Origin: Bacillota bacterium
Lineage (GTDB): Bacteria; Bacillota; Clostridia; Christensenellales; QAND01
Length of the DNA: 64,000 nucleotides
NCBI GenBank assembly: GCA_003150225.1
Contig: QAND01000013.1
Span: 1-64,000, forward strand
Direction of reading: 5' to 3'
Made by a program: the position numbers and the translations under genes. This document shows, piece after piece, positions 55,880 to 64,000 of this stretch. The notes below the pieces were generated by a model that did no database searches, was not told the DNA's origin, and saw only the letters and a list, made by a program, of their open reading frames with translations. How positions within the stretch are numbered: position 1 is the first letter of the stretch; every line of letters begins with the position of its first letter.

Positions 55880-55940
55880 ATGGTCAAACATCATTGCCGG
55901 CACATTGCGGATGCGTCTTCCGCAACCATTATGCCGTGAT

Positions 55941-55969
55941 AGTATACCCCATTTTTCTGCAGAACGCAA
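55941..55969 (-). promoter_or_regulatory. Promoter of tRNA-Ser
   Basis: On the minus strand TTGCGT (55964-55969) and TATACT (55941-55946) with 17 bases between. Confidence 0.6.
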
Positions 55970-56034
55970 GGTTGTCCCGGGATTTTTTATGGAAAACATT
56001 ACATGGGATGGCTCCAGGAAATCGGGATAAAATA

Positions 56035-56247
56035 CTAACACGGAAACGGCGGATTCCCATCCGCAATCGGGCAAAACTTTGAGGAAGTCTTGGACAAACG
56101 GAAAATGCAATCCATTTTCCTAATTTGCCGGAATACAAGCATAATGGATGTACCGATCGCCATTATACAGCTCATTCCTAAGAACGGCAAACGCCCATGC
56201 GCCTCACTCGGATCATCAAATTCAGGTTTTGTGCGCATGGGCACCAA
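56035..56247 (-). CDS. Candidate small membrane protein after ktrA
   Basis: A 70-codon open frame on the ktr strand, 36 bases after the ktrA stop. TTG at 56247 follows AGAGGAAACA. The first 42 residues look protein-like (a polar acidic start, then a hydrophobic helix LGMSCIMAIGTSIMLVF), while the last 25 look random (ending DGNPPFPC). It could be a small accessory of the K+ channel, a decayed gene or chance. It overlaps a long inverted repeat and competes with a plus-strand RNA model for the same bases. Confidence 0.3.
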   Translation of the reverse strand: MVPMRTKPEFDDPSEAHGRLPFLGMSCIMAIGTSIMLVFRQIRKMDCIFRLSKTSSKFCPIADGNPPFPC

Positions 56248-56292
56248 TGTTTCCTCTTGGGCGGCAGAGCAATCTGCCGCTCTTTATTTTTT
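56193..56292 (+). ncRNA. Candidate plus-strand structured RNA with terminator
   Basis: GCCCATGCGC (56193-56202) pairs perfectly with GCGCATGGGC (56233-56242) over a 30-base loop. A textbook terminator follows: GCGGCAGA-GCAA-TCTGCCGC (56261-56280) and TCTTTATTTTTT. No plus-strand gene precedes it and no good promoter is seen, so this is a hypothesis. The terminator overlaps the ktrA stop codon. Confidence 0.35.
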
Positions 56293-56937
56293 CCGATGTC
56301 GATCCAGATTGCTGATATCAGCGTTTTTTCCAATCACCACCATCACGTCGCCCTCCTGCATTACCTCGCTGGCGCGGGGAGATACGATGATGTCCCCCTG
56401 ACGCCGGATTGCTACCACGTTAAGGCCATAGTTCACCCGGATATCGGCATCCATCAGCGTCTTCCCCTTCCATTCGGGCAGGATGAACACCTCCGCAAGA
56501 CTATATACCGAGGAAAGCTCGATGAACTCGATGACGTTGGTATCGGCAATTCCATGGGCCAGCCGTACCCCCATATCCCGTTCCGGGAAGACCACCTGAT
56601 CCGCTCCCACCTTGCACAGGATCTTCTCATGAAGGACATTTTTTGCCTTGCTCACCACCTTCTGAACCCCTAGATCCTTCAGCAATACCGTAGCCATAAT
56701 GCTGGTCTGGATATCCCCAGTGCATACAACGGCTACATCCAAATTAGAAAGTCCCAGGGAGCGCAGGCTATTGGCATCCGTCATATCCGCAATGGCCACA
56801 TGGGTGAGTTCCTCCTCTACCGCACTGACCTTATCCTCATCGATATCAATCCCCAGCACCTGATTGCCCATAGCCATCAGCGCCATGGCAAGGCTCTCTC
56901 CAAATCGGCCCAGCCCCAATACCGCAATCTGTTTCAT
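56284..56937 (-). CDS. ktrA: KtrA-type potassium channel gating subunit
   Basis: A 217-residue single RCK protein. The Rossmann motif GLGRFGESLAMAL (residues 7-19) with GIDIDEDKV binds nucleotide, and an RCK_C domain starts near 140. It forms octameric rings that gate KtrB according to ATP/ADP. It lies 18 bases downstream of ktrB in one operon. Compared with the double-length TrkA at 30270, it belongs to the Ktr type, so the genome has two separate K+ uptake systems. Confidence 0.94.
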   Translation of the reverse strand: MKQIAVLGLGRFGESLAMALMAMGNQVLGIDIDEDKVSAVEEELTHVAIADMTDANSLRSLGLSNLDVAVVCTGDIQTSIMATVLLKDLGVQKVVSKAKNVLHEKILCKVGADQVVFPERDMGVRLAHGIADTNVIEFIELSSVYSLAEVFILPEWKGKTLMDADIRVNYGLNVVAIRRQGDIIVSPRASEVMQEGDVMVVIGKNADISNLDRHRKK

Positions 56938-56955
56938 AGCATATCCTCCTTACGT

Positions 56956-58320
56956 TCAGCCCACCATGATCTTGCCTTCGGGGTACCGAATTCCCTCATC
57001 CGGCCGCTTCCGGCCCGCCAAACCGATGGCGATGGTAAGCGGACCCAAACGCCCGAAAAACATGGTGATGATCAAAAGTATTTTGGAAATGGGATGCAAA
57101 TAGGGGGTGATCCCACAGCTTAGTCCCACGGTGCCCATGGCGGAAAAGGTCTCCATCAGGATGTTATCCAGGGTCATAATAGGCATATCCCCCGCCTCTA
57201 GAGTGCAGATTACACAGGTGATGATCAAGACGATGGACATGGCAATGACGGTAACCGCCGCTGCCCGCCGAACCACATCTCTCGAGATGCGCCGGCGAAA
57301 CAGGACGGTATCCTCCCGTCCCCGGATGATGGATACCACCGCCGCCACCAGCACTAAAAATGTGGTGGTTTTGATACCGCCGCCGGTAGACGCGGGAGAA
57401 GCGCCGATGAACATCAATAGCATGGTCAGCACTTTACTGGCCACCGTTAAGTCCAATTGGCTAATGGTGTTAAATCCCGCGGTACGCGGCGTTACCGATT
57501 GGAATATGCCCGCCATCAGCTTCTGCCCCACCGGCAGGTCTCCCATGGTTTTGGGGTTATTCCACTCCAGGAAACAAAACAGTACAGCGCCCCCTATGAG
57601 CAAGGCCCCCGTAACCCCCACAACCGCCTTGGTATTGACGTTCCATCGTTTGTGATCCTTCAGGCATTCCCAAATATCCGTGATGACCGCAAACCCCAGA
57701 CCGCCTATGATAATCAGCGCCATAATGGTAAAGTTCATCAAGGGATCCCATAGAAAACCCGTAAGGGAAGCAAAGCCGCCCAGGGGATCGATCCCCGCGT
57801 TGCAAAAGGCGGATACCGATAAAAACGCCGCCATGCCTAACCCCTTAGTCCAACCAAACATGGGCACCATGCGGAAGCATAGCAAGACCGCGCCAATGCC
57901 CTCCACCGTTAGGGTAAGGGTTATCGCCCGTTTCACCAGCCGCACCATTCCCTGGAGAGAACCGCTGGTATTAAAGGCCTCCCCGATCACCAACCGTTCT
58001 TTTAAGGTGATGCGCCGGCGCAACATCAAAAACAGGGCGGAAGCAAGTGTCATAAATCCAAGGCCGCCCGCCTGAATCAAAGCCATAATAATTCCCAGCC
58101 CCAACGTATTGAACGTGGTGCCGGTATCCACCACCACAAGTCCCGTCACACAGACCGAGGTGGTGGAGGTAAATAGTCCGTTTAAAAAGCCGATGCTTTC
58201 CCCGGATTTGGTCACCCAGGGGGTGGATAGCAAAATCCCCCCCAGGAGAATGATGGCTGCAAATCCGGCGATCAATACCTGCGGGGGGGAAAGTTTTCTC
58301 TTCTTTCGCTGTAGTTCCAT
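56956..58320 (-). CDS. ktrB: KtrB-type potassium uptake channel subunit
   Basis: A 454-residue ion-conducting subunit of the Na+-dependent Ktr K+ system. Filter glycines of the four pore loops are seen in TSTTSVCVTGLV, AFCNAGIDPLGG, SVTPRTAGFNTI and SAMGTVGLSCG, with flanking helices. The start at 58320 (MELQRKKRK) follows GGAGGAG; an upstream TTG frame would include that site. It is the first gene of the ktrB-ktrA operon. No strong promoter is visible in the 80 bases between it and the SRP RNA terminator, so readthrough from the SRP RNA is possible. Confidence 0.93.
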   Translation of the reverse strand: MELQRKKRKLSPPQVLIAGFAAIILLGGILLSTPWVTKSGESIGFLNGLFTSTTSVCVTGLVVVDTGTTFNTLGLGIIMALIQAGGLGFMTLASALFLMLRRRITLKERLVIGEAFNTSGSLQGMVRLVKRAITLTLTVEGIGAVLLCFRMVPMFGWTKGLGMAAFLSVSAFCNAGIDPLGGFASLTGFLWDPLMNFTIMALIIIGGLGFAVITDIWECLKDHKRWNVNTKAVVGVTGALLIGGAVLFCFLEWNNPKTMGDLPVGQKLMAGIFQSVTPRTAGFNTISQLDLTVASKVLTMLLMFIGASPASTGGGIKTTTFLVLVAAVVSIIRGREDTVLFRRRISRDVVRRAAAVTVIAMSIVLIITCVICTLEAGDMPIMTLDNILMETFSAMGTVGLSCGITPYLHPISKILLIITMFFGRLGPLTIAIGLAGRKRPDEGIRYPEGKIMVG

Positions 58321-58399
58321 GAAGTGCTCCTCCAACAAACGTTAGCTGATGTCTAAGAAAAATGCCGCACACCCTCCTTTGGCAATGCCATCCAGGCGC

Positions 58400-58652
58400 A
58401 AAAAAAGATAGGTTGCTCCGGCCCGGCTTCCCCGCGGCACACGCACGATTCCGCTTAATGCTGCTCCCGTCAGGGCCTGACATGGTTCACGGCTGTACGT
58501 TGCACGGGACCCGGCCTTCGACGCTCCTTGTCTTTTCGCATTCCCAAACAACAAAGCCTCGGGAGGGAATCCAGCCCCTCTTTAGCGGATTGAGGGTACA
58601 GGGCACCGCTAGCTCCCCGCCTGGTGCGACAAACGTCAATATCGGGTTCTTC
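58400..58652 (-). ncRNA. ffs: Signal recognition particle RNA, large type
   Basis: The minus strand contains the conserved SRP domain IV: GTGAACCATGTCAGGCCC, a short apical loop and GACGGGAGCAGCATTAAGC, i.e. the symmetric and asymmetric loops bound by Ffh. About 150 bases of upstream sequence and a matching 3' strand form the long Alu-type 5' domain found in Bacilli and Clostridia. The 3' end is CCTATC followed by seven T. A promoter ends near 58659, so the precursor starts at about 58652; the mature 5' end may be near 58630 after processing. Confidence 0.9.
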
Positions 58653-58658
58653 TGCGGT

Positions 58659-58687
58659 AGGATATCATCTTCCCTCCGCAAAGTCAA
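58659..58687 (-). promoter_or_regulatory. Promoter of the SRP RNA
   Basis: On the minus strand TTGACT (58682-58687) and TATCCT (58659-58664) with 17 bases between. Confidence 0.75.
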
Positions 58688-58700
58688 TGGATGGTATTCC

Positions 58701-59231
58701 TTATAGGAGATTGCCGTACTTATTCAGAAACACCATTTCCTGGAGGGTGCGTCGGGGTTTGGCCTCCGGTTCCTCGTCCGGAATTCCGACGGGGGAAAGC
58801 GCCACCACCCGGATATCCTCAGGAATATTCAGAAGCTTTTTAACAGGGTTCTCGTAAAAGGCCCCCACCCAGCACATGCCAACGCCATTTTCCTCCGCTA
58901 CCAGCATCATCTGCTCCATGGAGATGGCAGCATCAGTCATATAATATTCCTTTTCCTCCCGCCGTCCGCTCAGGGTAGGATCGCCACACAGCACCAGGAA
59001 ATATTCGGCGTTCTCGTAGGCCGATTGAGAAGGGTTGTAGCCGGTAATCTCTCCCAACTGGCCAATTAGCTGCCGGTCCTGTACTAGGATATAGGAAAAA
59101 GACTGGTTGTTCTTCCAGGAGGGAGCCAGCCGCGCTGCCTCCAGCATATCGTCCAGAGCTGCTTGAGGCACCGGTCCCTTCCGATAGGCGCGGATGCTGC
59201 GCCTGGATTTTACCGCATCGATCACATTCAT
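58701..59231 (-). CDS. Nitroreductase family protein
   Basis: A 176-residue FMN-dependent nitroreductase-fold enzyme, usually a dimer that reduces nitro or quinone compounds with NAD(P)H. The FMN phosphate contact RRSIRAYRKGPV (residues 9-20), SWKNNQSF and the C-terminal LSPVGIPDEEPEAKPRR are typical of the small clostridial type. The start at 59231 follows AAAGGAG; the longer frame has no binding site. It is a single-gene unit, divergent from the lipoprotein gene. The physiological substrate is unknown. Confidence 0.9.
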   Translation of the reverse strand: MNVIDAVKSRRSIRAYRKGPVPQAALDDMLEAARLAPSWKNNQSFSYILVQDRQLIGQLGEITGYNPSQSAYENAEYFLVLCGDPTLSGRREEKEYYMTDAAISMEQMMLVAEENGVGMCWVGAFYENPVKKLLNIPEDIRVVALSPVGIPDEEPEAKPRRTLQEMVFLNKYGNLL

Positions 59232-59250
59232 GGTCTCACTCCTTTTTGTT

Positions 59251-59278
59251 ATTATACCGCATCGGACGCATTCTGCAA
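59251..59278 (-). promoter_or_regulatory. Promoter of the nitroreductase gene
   Basis: On the minus strand TTGCAG (59273-59278) and a perfect TATAAT (59251-59256) with 16 bases between. Confidence 0.6.
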
Positions 59279-59363
59279 ACCATTTCCTCCCACAGCAGAA
59301 GAACAAGGTGGCGGGAATATGGCCGCTATGGTATAATGCTTCCATACGCGAGGAGGGACTCTC

Positions 59364-59792
59364 ATGGGCAAATGGAAACGGTTTTTCCCCTTGATGCTGG
59401 CGCTGATGGTTCTGGCTATGGCGGGCTGTTCTGCCAAAACAGCGGTGGAAACGGAGCTTGGTACCTTCACCTACATCCGTTCGAAAACGACAAATCAGTA
59501 TGATACCCTCTCCGCTTCAGAGGGCGAAACCCTGTTAATACTGGCTTTTTCTGCCGGTGAGTTTGATGAAACCCAGTTTAAAGCACACTTTGCCCCTGAG
59601 GATACGGCCAAAGCCGCACAGGTGCGGGTGGATGGCAAGGCCTATCCCTGCATCGCAGTGGGTTACCAGGGAAATCCGGATAGCAGTTCTGTGGAATATG
59701 CCCTCATCTTCCGGGTTGACGCCGGTACCAACGCAGAAAAAGCCAATCTGGAGTTAAAAGCCCCCGGCAAGGATTGGATCAACTTAAAATAA
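59364..59792 (+). CDS. Small lipoprotein, unknown function
   Basis: A 142-residue lipoprotein. A basic start and hydrophobic stretch lead to the lipobox AMAGC, so Cys22 would be lipidated and the rest held outside the membrane. The mature domain of about 120 residues has alternating strands (LGTFTYIRSKTTNQYDTL, EGETLLILAFSAGEFDE, SVEYALIFRVDAG) and resembles no family I can name. GAGGAGGG lies eight bases before the ATG; a TATAAT lies upstream near 59331-59336. Single-gene unit divergent from the nitroreductase. Confidence 0.78.
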   Translation: MGKWKRFFPLMLALMVLAMAGCSAKTAVETELGTFTYIRSKTTNQYDTLSASEGETLLILAFSAGEFDETQFKAHFAPEDTAKAAQVRVDGKAYPCIAVGYQGNPDSSSVEYALIFRVDAGTNAEKANLELKAPGKDWINLK

Positions 59793-59795
59793 CGG

Positions 59796-59829
59796 AAGCG
59801 GTATGGCTCATGGGCCCTGCCGCTTTTTT
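59796..59829 (+). terminator. Terminator of the lipoprotein gene
   Basis: AAGCGG/CCGCTT outer stem with an inner GGC/GCC pairing, followed by a T-run. Confidence 0.7.
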
Positions 59830-59861
59830 GTGGGATTTATCAAAAAATATTAGGCCTTTAT

Positions 59862-59895
59862 AAACAAGGAGCGCTTTAATAAGCGCTCCTTGTTT
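59862..59895. terminator. Terminator of the V-ATPase operon
   Basis: AAACAAGGAGCGCTT pairs with AAGCGCTCCTTGTTT around TAAT. It ends the minus-strand atp operon and could work on both strands. Confidence 0.8.
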
Positions 59896-59905
59896 GTTTT
59901 CGTCC

Positions 59906-60583
59906 TTATGACCCCGCCTGGGCGGCTTCCTTGCTCTCCCGGGCAGCCAGATCCCGCTTTTCGATGAGATCCTTGGTCTTCATAAGCCGGGTAAGGTTCC
60001 CCCGCTCGTTCTCATCCAGCTTCATGGTGATATACCGGATGTTCTCCTCCATCTGGGGAATCAGCACATATTCCAGAGCGTTAACCCGCCGGCGGGTCTT
60101 CTCAATCTCATCGGCCAGCATGCTGGCACTCTTTTCAATCTCTGCCAGCTGGATCATGGCGGGCAGCACCTCCGAAAGGGTGGAGATGGCCCCATCCATT
60201 TCGGTACTGGTAAAGGCAAAGCCGTAGGGCACGCCCCCCTGCGCCTCCGCAATGGATTCCACATCGATTTTGGGCACATCTACGCTCATGATGTTCTGAC
60301 GGCCCAGCCGGAGGGTCACCTCTTTGGCCGGGTACAAAAGAGCGGATTCCAGGCTGTCCTCGCTCATAACGGCACGGGCCAGAAGGAAATCGTAAAGGGC
60401 GCCGGAAAGCTGGGATTCCACCTGCTTGCGGAGTTCCATGTTCTTCCGGGCCAATATGACAAACTGACGAACCATTTCGTCCCGCTTATCCTTCATCAGC
60501 TTGTGCCCCCGTACTGCCGTAGCCAGCCGTTTTTTCAGCCGAGACAGCTCCATACGGGTGGGATTGACCTTGGTTTGGGCCAT
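59906..60583 (-). CDS. ntpD: V-type ATP synthase subunit D
   Basis: A 225-residue central-stalk subunit of the V/A-type rotary ATPase. Family signatures are NPTRMELSRLKKRLATAVRGHKLMKDKRDEM at the start and the C-terminal half SASMLADEIEKTRRRVNALEYVLIPQM. The two regions form the long antiparallel coiled coil inside the A/B ring. It is last in the visible operon, three bases after ntpB, and a terminator follows. In many clostridia the complex pumps Na+ or H+. Confidence 0.95.
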   Translation of the reverse strand: MAQTKVNPTRMELSRLKKRLATAVRGHKLMKDKRDEMVRQFVILARKNMELRKQVESQLSGALYDFLLARAVMSEDSLESALLYPAKEVTLRLGRQNIMSVDVPKIDVESIAEAQGGVPYGFAFTSTEMDGAISTLSEVLPAMIQLAEIEKSASMLADEIEKTRRRVNALEYVLIPQMEENIRYITMKLDENERGNLTRLMKTKDLIEKRDLAARESKEAAQAGS

Positions 60584-60586
60584 GGC

Positions 60587-61987
60587 TTACATCTCCCCGT
60601 TCTCTTCCCCATTGAAGCCGGGGTAATATTTATCCAGGTACTCCTGGCGAATCCGGCGCAGCTCGCTTGGGGGTAGAATACCCAACAAACGCCATCCAAT
60701 GTCTAGGGTCTCCTCGATGGAACGGTTGGTGGTAAAGCCCTGGTTCACATACTCCCGTTCAAAGGCGTCTGCAAACTTAGCGTAGAGCTTATCCATGTCG
60801 GTGAGGGCCGCATCGCCCAGGATCACCGCCAGCTCCGCGGCCTCCTTGCCTCGGGCATAGGCGGCAAAGAGCTGGTTCATGGTGTCGGCGTGGTCCTCCC
60901 GGGTTTTACCCTTGCCAATGCCCTTATCCTTCAGACGGGACAGGGAGGGCATAACGTCGATAGGAGGGGTAATCCCCTTTCGGTTTAAATCCCGGGACAG
61001 GATGATCTGCCCCTCGGTGATGTAGCCCGTCAGATCGGGGATAGGATGGGTTTTATCATCCTCCGGCATGGATAGGATGGGGATCTGGGTGATGCTTCCA
61101 CGGCTGCCCTGGATGCGCCCCGCCCGCTCATACATGGTAGCAAGGTCGGTATACAGATAGCCGGGGTATCCCCGCCGTCCAGGGACCTCTTTGCGGGCGG
61201 CGGACACCTCCCGCAGGGCCTCGGCGTAGTTGGTGATGTCCGTGATGATGACCAGCACGTGCATCCCTAGATCATAGGCCAGATATTCCGCGGCGGTCAG
61301 AGCCATCCGGGGGGTGCTGATCCGCTCGATGGCGGGATCGTTGGCCAGATTGACAAACAGCACGGTGCGGTCGATGGCGCCGGTGCGGTTGAAGTCGGAA
61401 ATAAAGAAATCGGCCTCCTCAAAGGTGATGCCTACCGCGGCGAATACCACAGCAAACTGGCTATCCCCCGCGCCCCGCACGGTAGCCTGCCGGGCGATCT
61501 GGGCAGCCAGATCCGCATGGGGCATACCGGAACCCGAGAACACCGGCAGCTTCTGCCCCCGAACCAGGGTATTGAGGCCGTCGATGGCACTGATACCGGT
61601 CTGAATGAACTCATCGGGATAGTCCCGGGCAGCTGGGTTGATGGGGCTTCCGTTGATATCCATGTATTTTTCCGCAATAAGGGCGGGCCCGCCGTCCTTG
61701 GGACGACCCATGCCGTCAAAAACCCGGCCTAGGATGTCTGGGGCCACCGCCAACTGGATGCCATGGCCCAGGAATCGGGCCCGGGCGTCGCTGATCTTCA
61801 ACCCCTGAGAACCCTCAAAAAGCTGTACCAGCGCCTTGTCCCCATCGATCTCCAGCACCCGTCCGGAGCGAATCTCCCCGTTGGCCTGCTCGATCTCCAC
61901 CAACTCATCGTATTTGACGCCGCTGACGCCGTCCACCATCATCAGCGGCCCTACCACCTCACGGATGGTGCGATATTCTTTAAGCAA
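60587..61987 (-). CDS. ntpB: V-type ATP synthase subunit B
   Basis: A 466-residue non-catalytic nucleotide-binding subunit. It shows the B-type core ([35 protein letters not shown]) with no Walker A lysine motif, and [28 protein letters not shown] and [32 protein letters not shown] later. The start is TTG at 61987, with GAAGGGGGCG upstream, overlapping the last eight bases of ntpA, which suggests translational coupling for the 3:3 ratio. Confidence 0.95.
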   Translation of the reverse strand: MLKEYRTIREVVGPLMMVDGVSGVKYDELVEIEQANGEIRSGRVLEIDGDKALVQLFEGSQGLKISDARARFLGHGIQLAVAPDILGRVFDGMGRPKDGGPALIAEKYMDINGSPINPAARDYPDEFIQTGISAIDGLNTLVRGQKLPVFSGSGMPHADLAAQIARQATVRGAGDSQFAVVFAAVGITFEEADFFISDFNRTGAIDRTVLFVNLANDPAIERISTPRMALTAAEYLAYDLGMHVLVIITDITNYAEALREVSAARKEVPGRRGYPGYLYTDLATMYERAGRIQGSRGSITQIPILSMPEDDKTHPIPDLTGYITEGQIILSRDLNRKGITPPIDVMPSLSRLKDKGIGKGKTREDHADTMNQLFAAYARGKEAAELAVILGDAALTDMDKLYAKFADAFEREYVNQGFTTNRSIEETLDIGWRLLGILPPSELRRIRQEYLDKYYPGFNGEENGEM

Positions 61988-63755
61988 GGTCTACGCCCCC
62001 TTCCACGCCCAAAGCGGACGTCTGTTCCACGATATTGGCACGAATAGCCGCAAATCCCTCAGCAACCTGATCCTCCGGGATATACTTGGCACGGCCGATC
62101 TCCTCCCGAACCGGCAAGCTCAAAAGGGCCTCGATATCCGCTCCGTTTTGAAGGGCGGCCCGGGCGTGCTGGTCAAAGAGCAGGATCAGATTCAGCATCT
62201 GGAACTGCTTCTCGGGAGAGGTATAGGTGTCCACATCATCGAAGGCGTTCTGATGGAGGTAGTCCTCCCGGATGCTCCGGGCAATCTCCATGGTCAGCCG
62301 GTCGCCCAGGGAAAGAGCGTCCATACCCACCAGCTGGACGATTTCCTGCAGCTCGCTCTCCTGCTGGAGGATGGTCATCATCTGGAGCCGATGATCCAGC
62401 CAATTCTTGTTGACGTTCTCGTTAAACCAGGGGCCAATGCGGTCCACATACAGGGAATAGGAAGTAAGCCAGTCGATGGCGGGAAAATGCCGCCGATAAG
62501 CCAGAGAGCTCGACAGCCCCCAGAACACCTTGACGATCCGCAGCGTCGCCTGGGAAACCGGCTCGGAGATGTCGCCGCCGGGAGGGGACACGGCGCCGAT
62601 GGCGCTGATAGCGCCCTCACGGCCTTCCTTGCCTTTACAGATCACCACGCCGGCCCGCTCATAAAACTCCGCCAGGCGGGAGGACAGATAGGCGGGGTAT
62701 CCCTCCTCGCCGGGCATCTCCTCCAAACGCCCCGACATCTCACGCAGAGCCTCGGCCCAGCGAGAGGTGGAATCCGCCATGATGGCCACTTTATAGCCCA
62801 TATCCCGGAAATATTCCGCAATGGTGATACCGGTGTAGATGGAGGCTTCTCGGGCCGCCACCGGCATATCCGAAGTATTGGCGATGAGCACCGTCCGCTT
62901 CATGAGGGGCTCCCCGGTACGGGGATCCTTCAGCTCGGGGAACTCCATCAACACGTCTGTCATCTCGTTGCCCCGCTCACCGCAACCGATGTACACGATG
63001 ATCTCAGCGTCGGCCCACTTGGCCAGCTGATGCTGCACCACCGTCTTGCCGGAACCAAAAGGACCGGGAACGGCAGCTACGCCGCCCTTGGCAATGGGGA
63101 ACAGGGTATCGATGACCCGTTGGCCCGTCACCATGGGCTCCATGGGAGCCAGTTTGGTCTCGTAGGGGCGGCCCCGGCGAACCGGCCATTTCTGAAGCAT
63201 GGGAATCTCCCGCACTTGTCCCTTTTCGTCCTTGATCCGGGCGATGGGCTCCTCAATGGTAGCCTCCCCCTCAAAAATCCAATCAAGGGTGCCGGATATC
63301 CCCGCAGGCACCATAATCCGATGCTCTACCAGGGCGGTCTCCTGGACCACTCCCAGCACATCGCCGGGGATGAGGGCGTCCCCCACCTGGGCCCGAGGTA
63401 AAAAGGCCCACTTCTTCTCCCTATTTAGGGAGGGCACCTCAATGCCCCGCTGAATGCGGTCCCCGCTCTGGCGGCGGATCACGTCCAGAGGACGTTGGAT
63501 GCCATCAAAGATGGACTCGATAAGCCCGGGGGCCAGCTCCACCGAAAGAGGATCTCCAGTGGACTCCACATCCTCTCCCGGCCCCAGGCCGGCGGTCTCC
63601 TCATAGACCTGGATGGACGCCATCTCCCCCCGGAGCTCGATGATCTCACCGATGAGCCGGTGCTCGCCGATGCGGACCACGTCATACATTTTGCTATCCG
63701 CCATACCGCTGGCTACAATCAGCGGACCCGATACCTTTACTACCTTGCCTACCAT
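61980..63755 (-). CDS. ntpA: V-type ATP synthase subunit A (catalytic)
   Basis: A 591-residue catalytic subunit. The Walker A loop is GPFGSGKT near residue 230, followed by [13 protein letters not shown] and [31 protein letters not shown]. The non-homologous insertion that marks V/A-type A subunits lies between about 110 and 190. The ATG directly follows the ntpF stop codon (TAGATG). The order F-A-B-D is that of Enterococcus and Clostridium V-ATPase operons; the membrane and E, C, I, K subunits must lie to the right. Confidence 0.96.
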   Translation of the reverse strand: MVGKVVKVSGPLIVASGMADSKMYDVVRIGEHRLIGEIIELRGEMASIQVYEETAGLGPGEDVESTGDPLSVELAPGLIESIFDGIQRPLDVIRRQSGDRIQRGIEVPSLNREKKWAFLPRAQVGDALIPGDVLGVVQETALVEHRIMVPAGISGTLDWIFEGEATIEEPIARIKDEKGQVREIPMLQKWPVRRGRPYETKLAPMEPMVTGQRVIDTLFPIAKGGVAAVPGPFGSGKTVVQHQLAKWADAEIIVYIGCGERGNEMTDVLMEFPELKDPRTGEPLMKRTVLIANTSDMPVAAREASIYTGITIAEYFRDMGYKVAIMADSTSRWAEALREMSGRLEEMPGEEGYPAYLSSRLAEFYERAGVVICKGKEGREGAISAIGAVSPPGGDISEPVSQATLRIVKVFWGLSSSLAYRRHFPAIDWLTSYSLYVDRIGPWFNENVNKNWLDHRLQMMTILQQESELQEIVQLVGMDALSLGDRLTMEIARSIREDYLHQNAFDDVDTYTSPEKQFQMLNLILLFDQHARAALQNGADIEALLSLPVREEIGRAKYIPEDQVAEGFAAIRANIVEQTSALGVEGGVDLA

Positions 63756-64000
63756 CTATTCATCCTCTTTTCCGAACAAAATGTCGGCTCCAAGTGCCTT
63801 TTCTACGTTCTTTTTCAACATCTCCATCCCAAGGCCCAGGGTCCCCTGGTTGCTGGGAATGGGAATGATGGCGGGATAAGGCGCCGTCTTAAACCGATCG
63901 ATCATGTCCCCGATGCCCTGGGCCGCCTGTTCGGTGATAAAGATCACCGCATATCCCTCCCGGGCAAGGGCAAATACCGTCCGGGCGGCCTCCTCGTCGT
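63756..64000 (-). CDS. ntpF: V-type ATP synthase subunit F (N-terminus off the right edge)
   Basis: The frame stays open to base 64000, so only the C-terminal 81 residues are visible. The family motif FITEQAAQGIGDMIDRF and PAIIPIPSNQGTLGLGMEMLKKNVEKALG identify the small regulatory stalk subunit F. It stops one base before the ntpA start codon. An internal GTG would give a shorter product but would remove the first half of the fold, so the longer reading is preferred. Confidence 0.92.
   Translation of the reverse strand, partial: DEEAARTVFALAREGYAVIFITEQAAQGIGDMIDRFKTAPYPAIIPIPSNQGTLGLGMEMLKKNVEKALGADILFGKEDE

Noticed and set aside
61836-63401. A 521-codon plus-strand frame opposite ntpA/ntpB
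   Set aside because: Antisense shadow of the strongly conserved V-ATPase genes; no family features and no ribosome binding site.

Overview
The window reads as chromosomal DNA of an anaerobic, GC-rich Clostridia-type Firmicute, probably a gut Oscillospirales-like organism. This is inferred from strong AGGAGG-type ribosome binding sites, compact TTGACA/TATAAT promoters, many U-tailed intrinsic terminators, a large Alu-type SRP RNA, a V-type ATPase operon, a DUF3793-flavodoxin pair, a NiCo (czcD) riboswitch and cell-wall anchors of the PKTG type. No phage, transposase, CRISPR array or rRNA is visible. No taxon can be fixed without a search.

Layout. 0-7.6 kb: the end of an ECF sigma factor divergent from tRNA-Leu(CAA), an FrhB-like iron-sulfur protein, a two-gene secreted cassette, a pdp-deoC-exoA nucleoside/repair operon, and a CofE-like ligase. 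7.9-14 kb: a sortase-anchored beta-helix protein, the DUF2207-LemA pair, and an NAD-dependent epimerase with a palindromic operator. 14.1-21 kb: a single-chain L-serine dehydratase and four tandem NagA-like deacetylases. 21-25.3 kb: a TetR-MMPL-LxxG-protein efflux operon with twin operators. 25.4-31.6 kb: a small P-loop protein, a P2-type cation ATPase behind a NiCo riboswitch, and trkA-trkH.

31.8-38.6 kb: asnB, a second anchored surface protein, a GNAT gene overlapping a TOBE gene tail to tail, a DUF1294 protein, and a radical SAM/SPASM enzyme. 38.8-44.3 kb: three MarR modules (flavodoxin-like, MATE, ABC half-transporter). 44.3-47.2 kb: a divergent NagA-like protein missing metal ligands and a MerR-controlled aldo/keto reductase operon. 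47.4-50.5 kb: csoR and a copA fused in frame to a CopZ-like domain. 50.6-52.9 kb: flavodoxin and DUF3793 facing an AstE/AspA-like deacylase across three copies of one palindrome. 53-64 kb: ddl-murF, tRNA-Ser(GGA), ktrB-ktrA, SRP RNA, a nitroreductase, a lipoprotein and V-ATPase F-A-B-D, entering from the right edge.

Themes. Metal and ion handling dominates: NiCo riboswitch with exporter, CsoR-CopA-CopZ, putative iron-type operators over flavodoxin, two K+ uptake systems and a rotary ATPase. Many units carry a regulator whose likely operator can be read directly at the promoter. The least explained features are the four-copy nagA-like array with its divergent fifth relative, the triplicated GTTAGC-N4-GCTAAC palindrome, the copA-copZ fusion that keeps a start signal inside it, and the mutually antisense GNAT/TOBE/DUF1294 locus.
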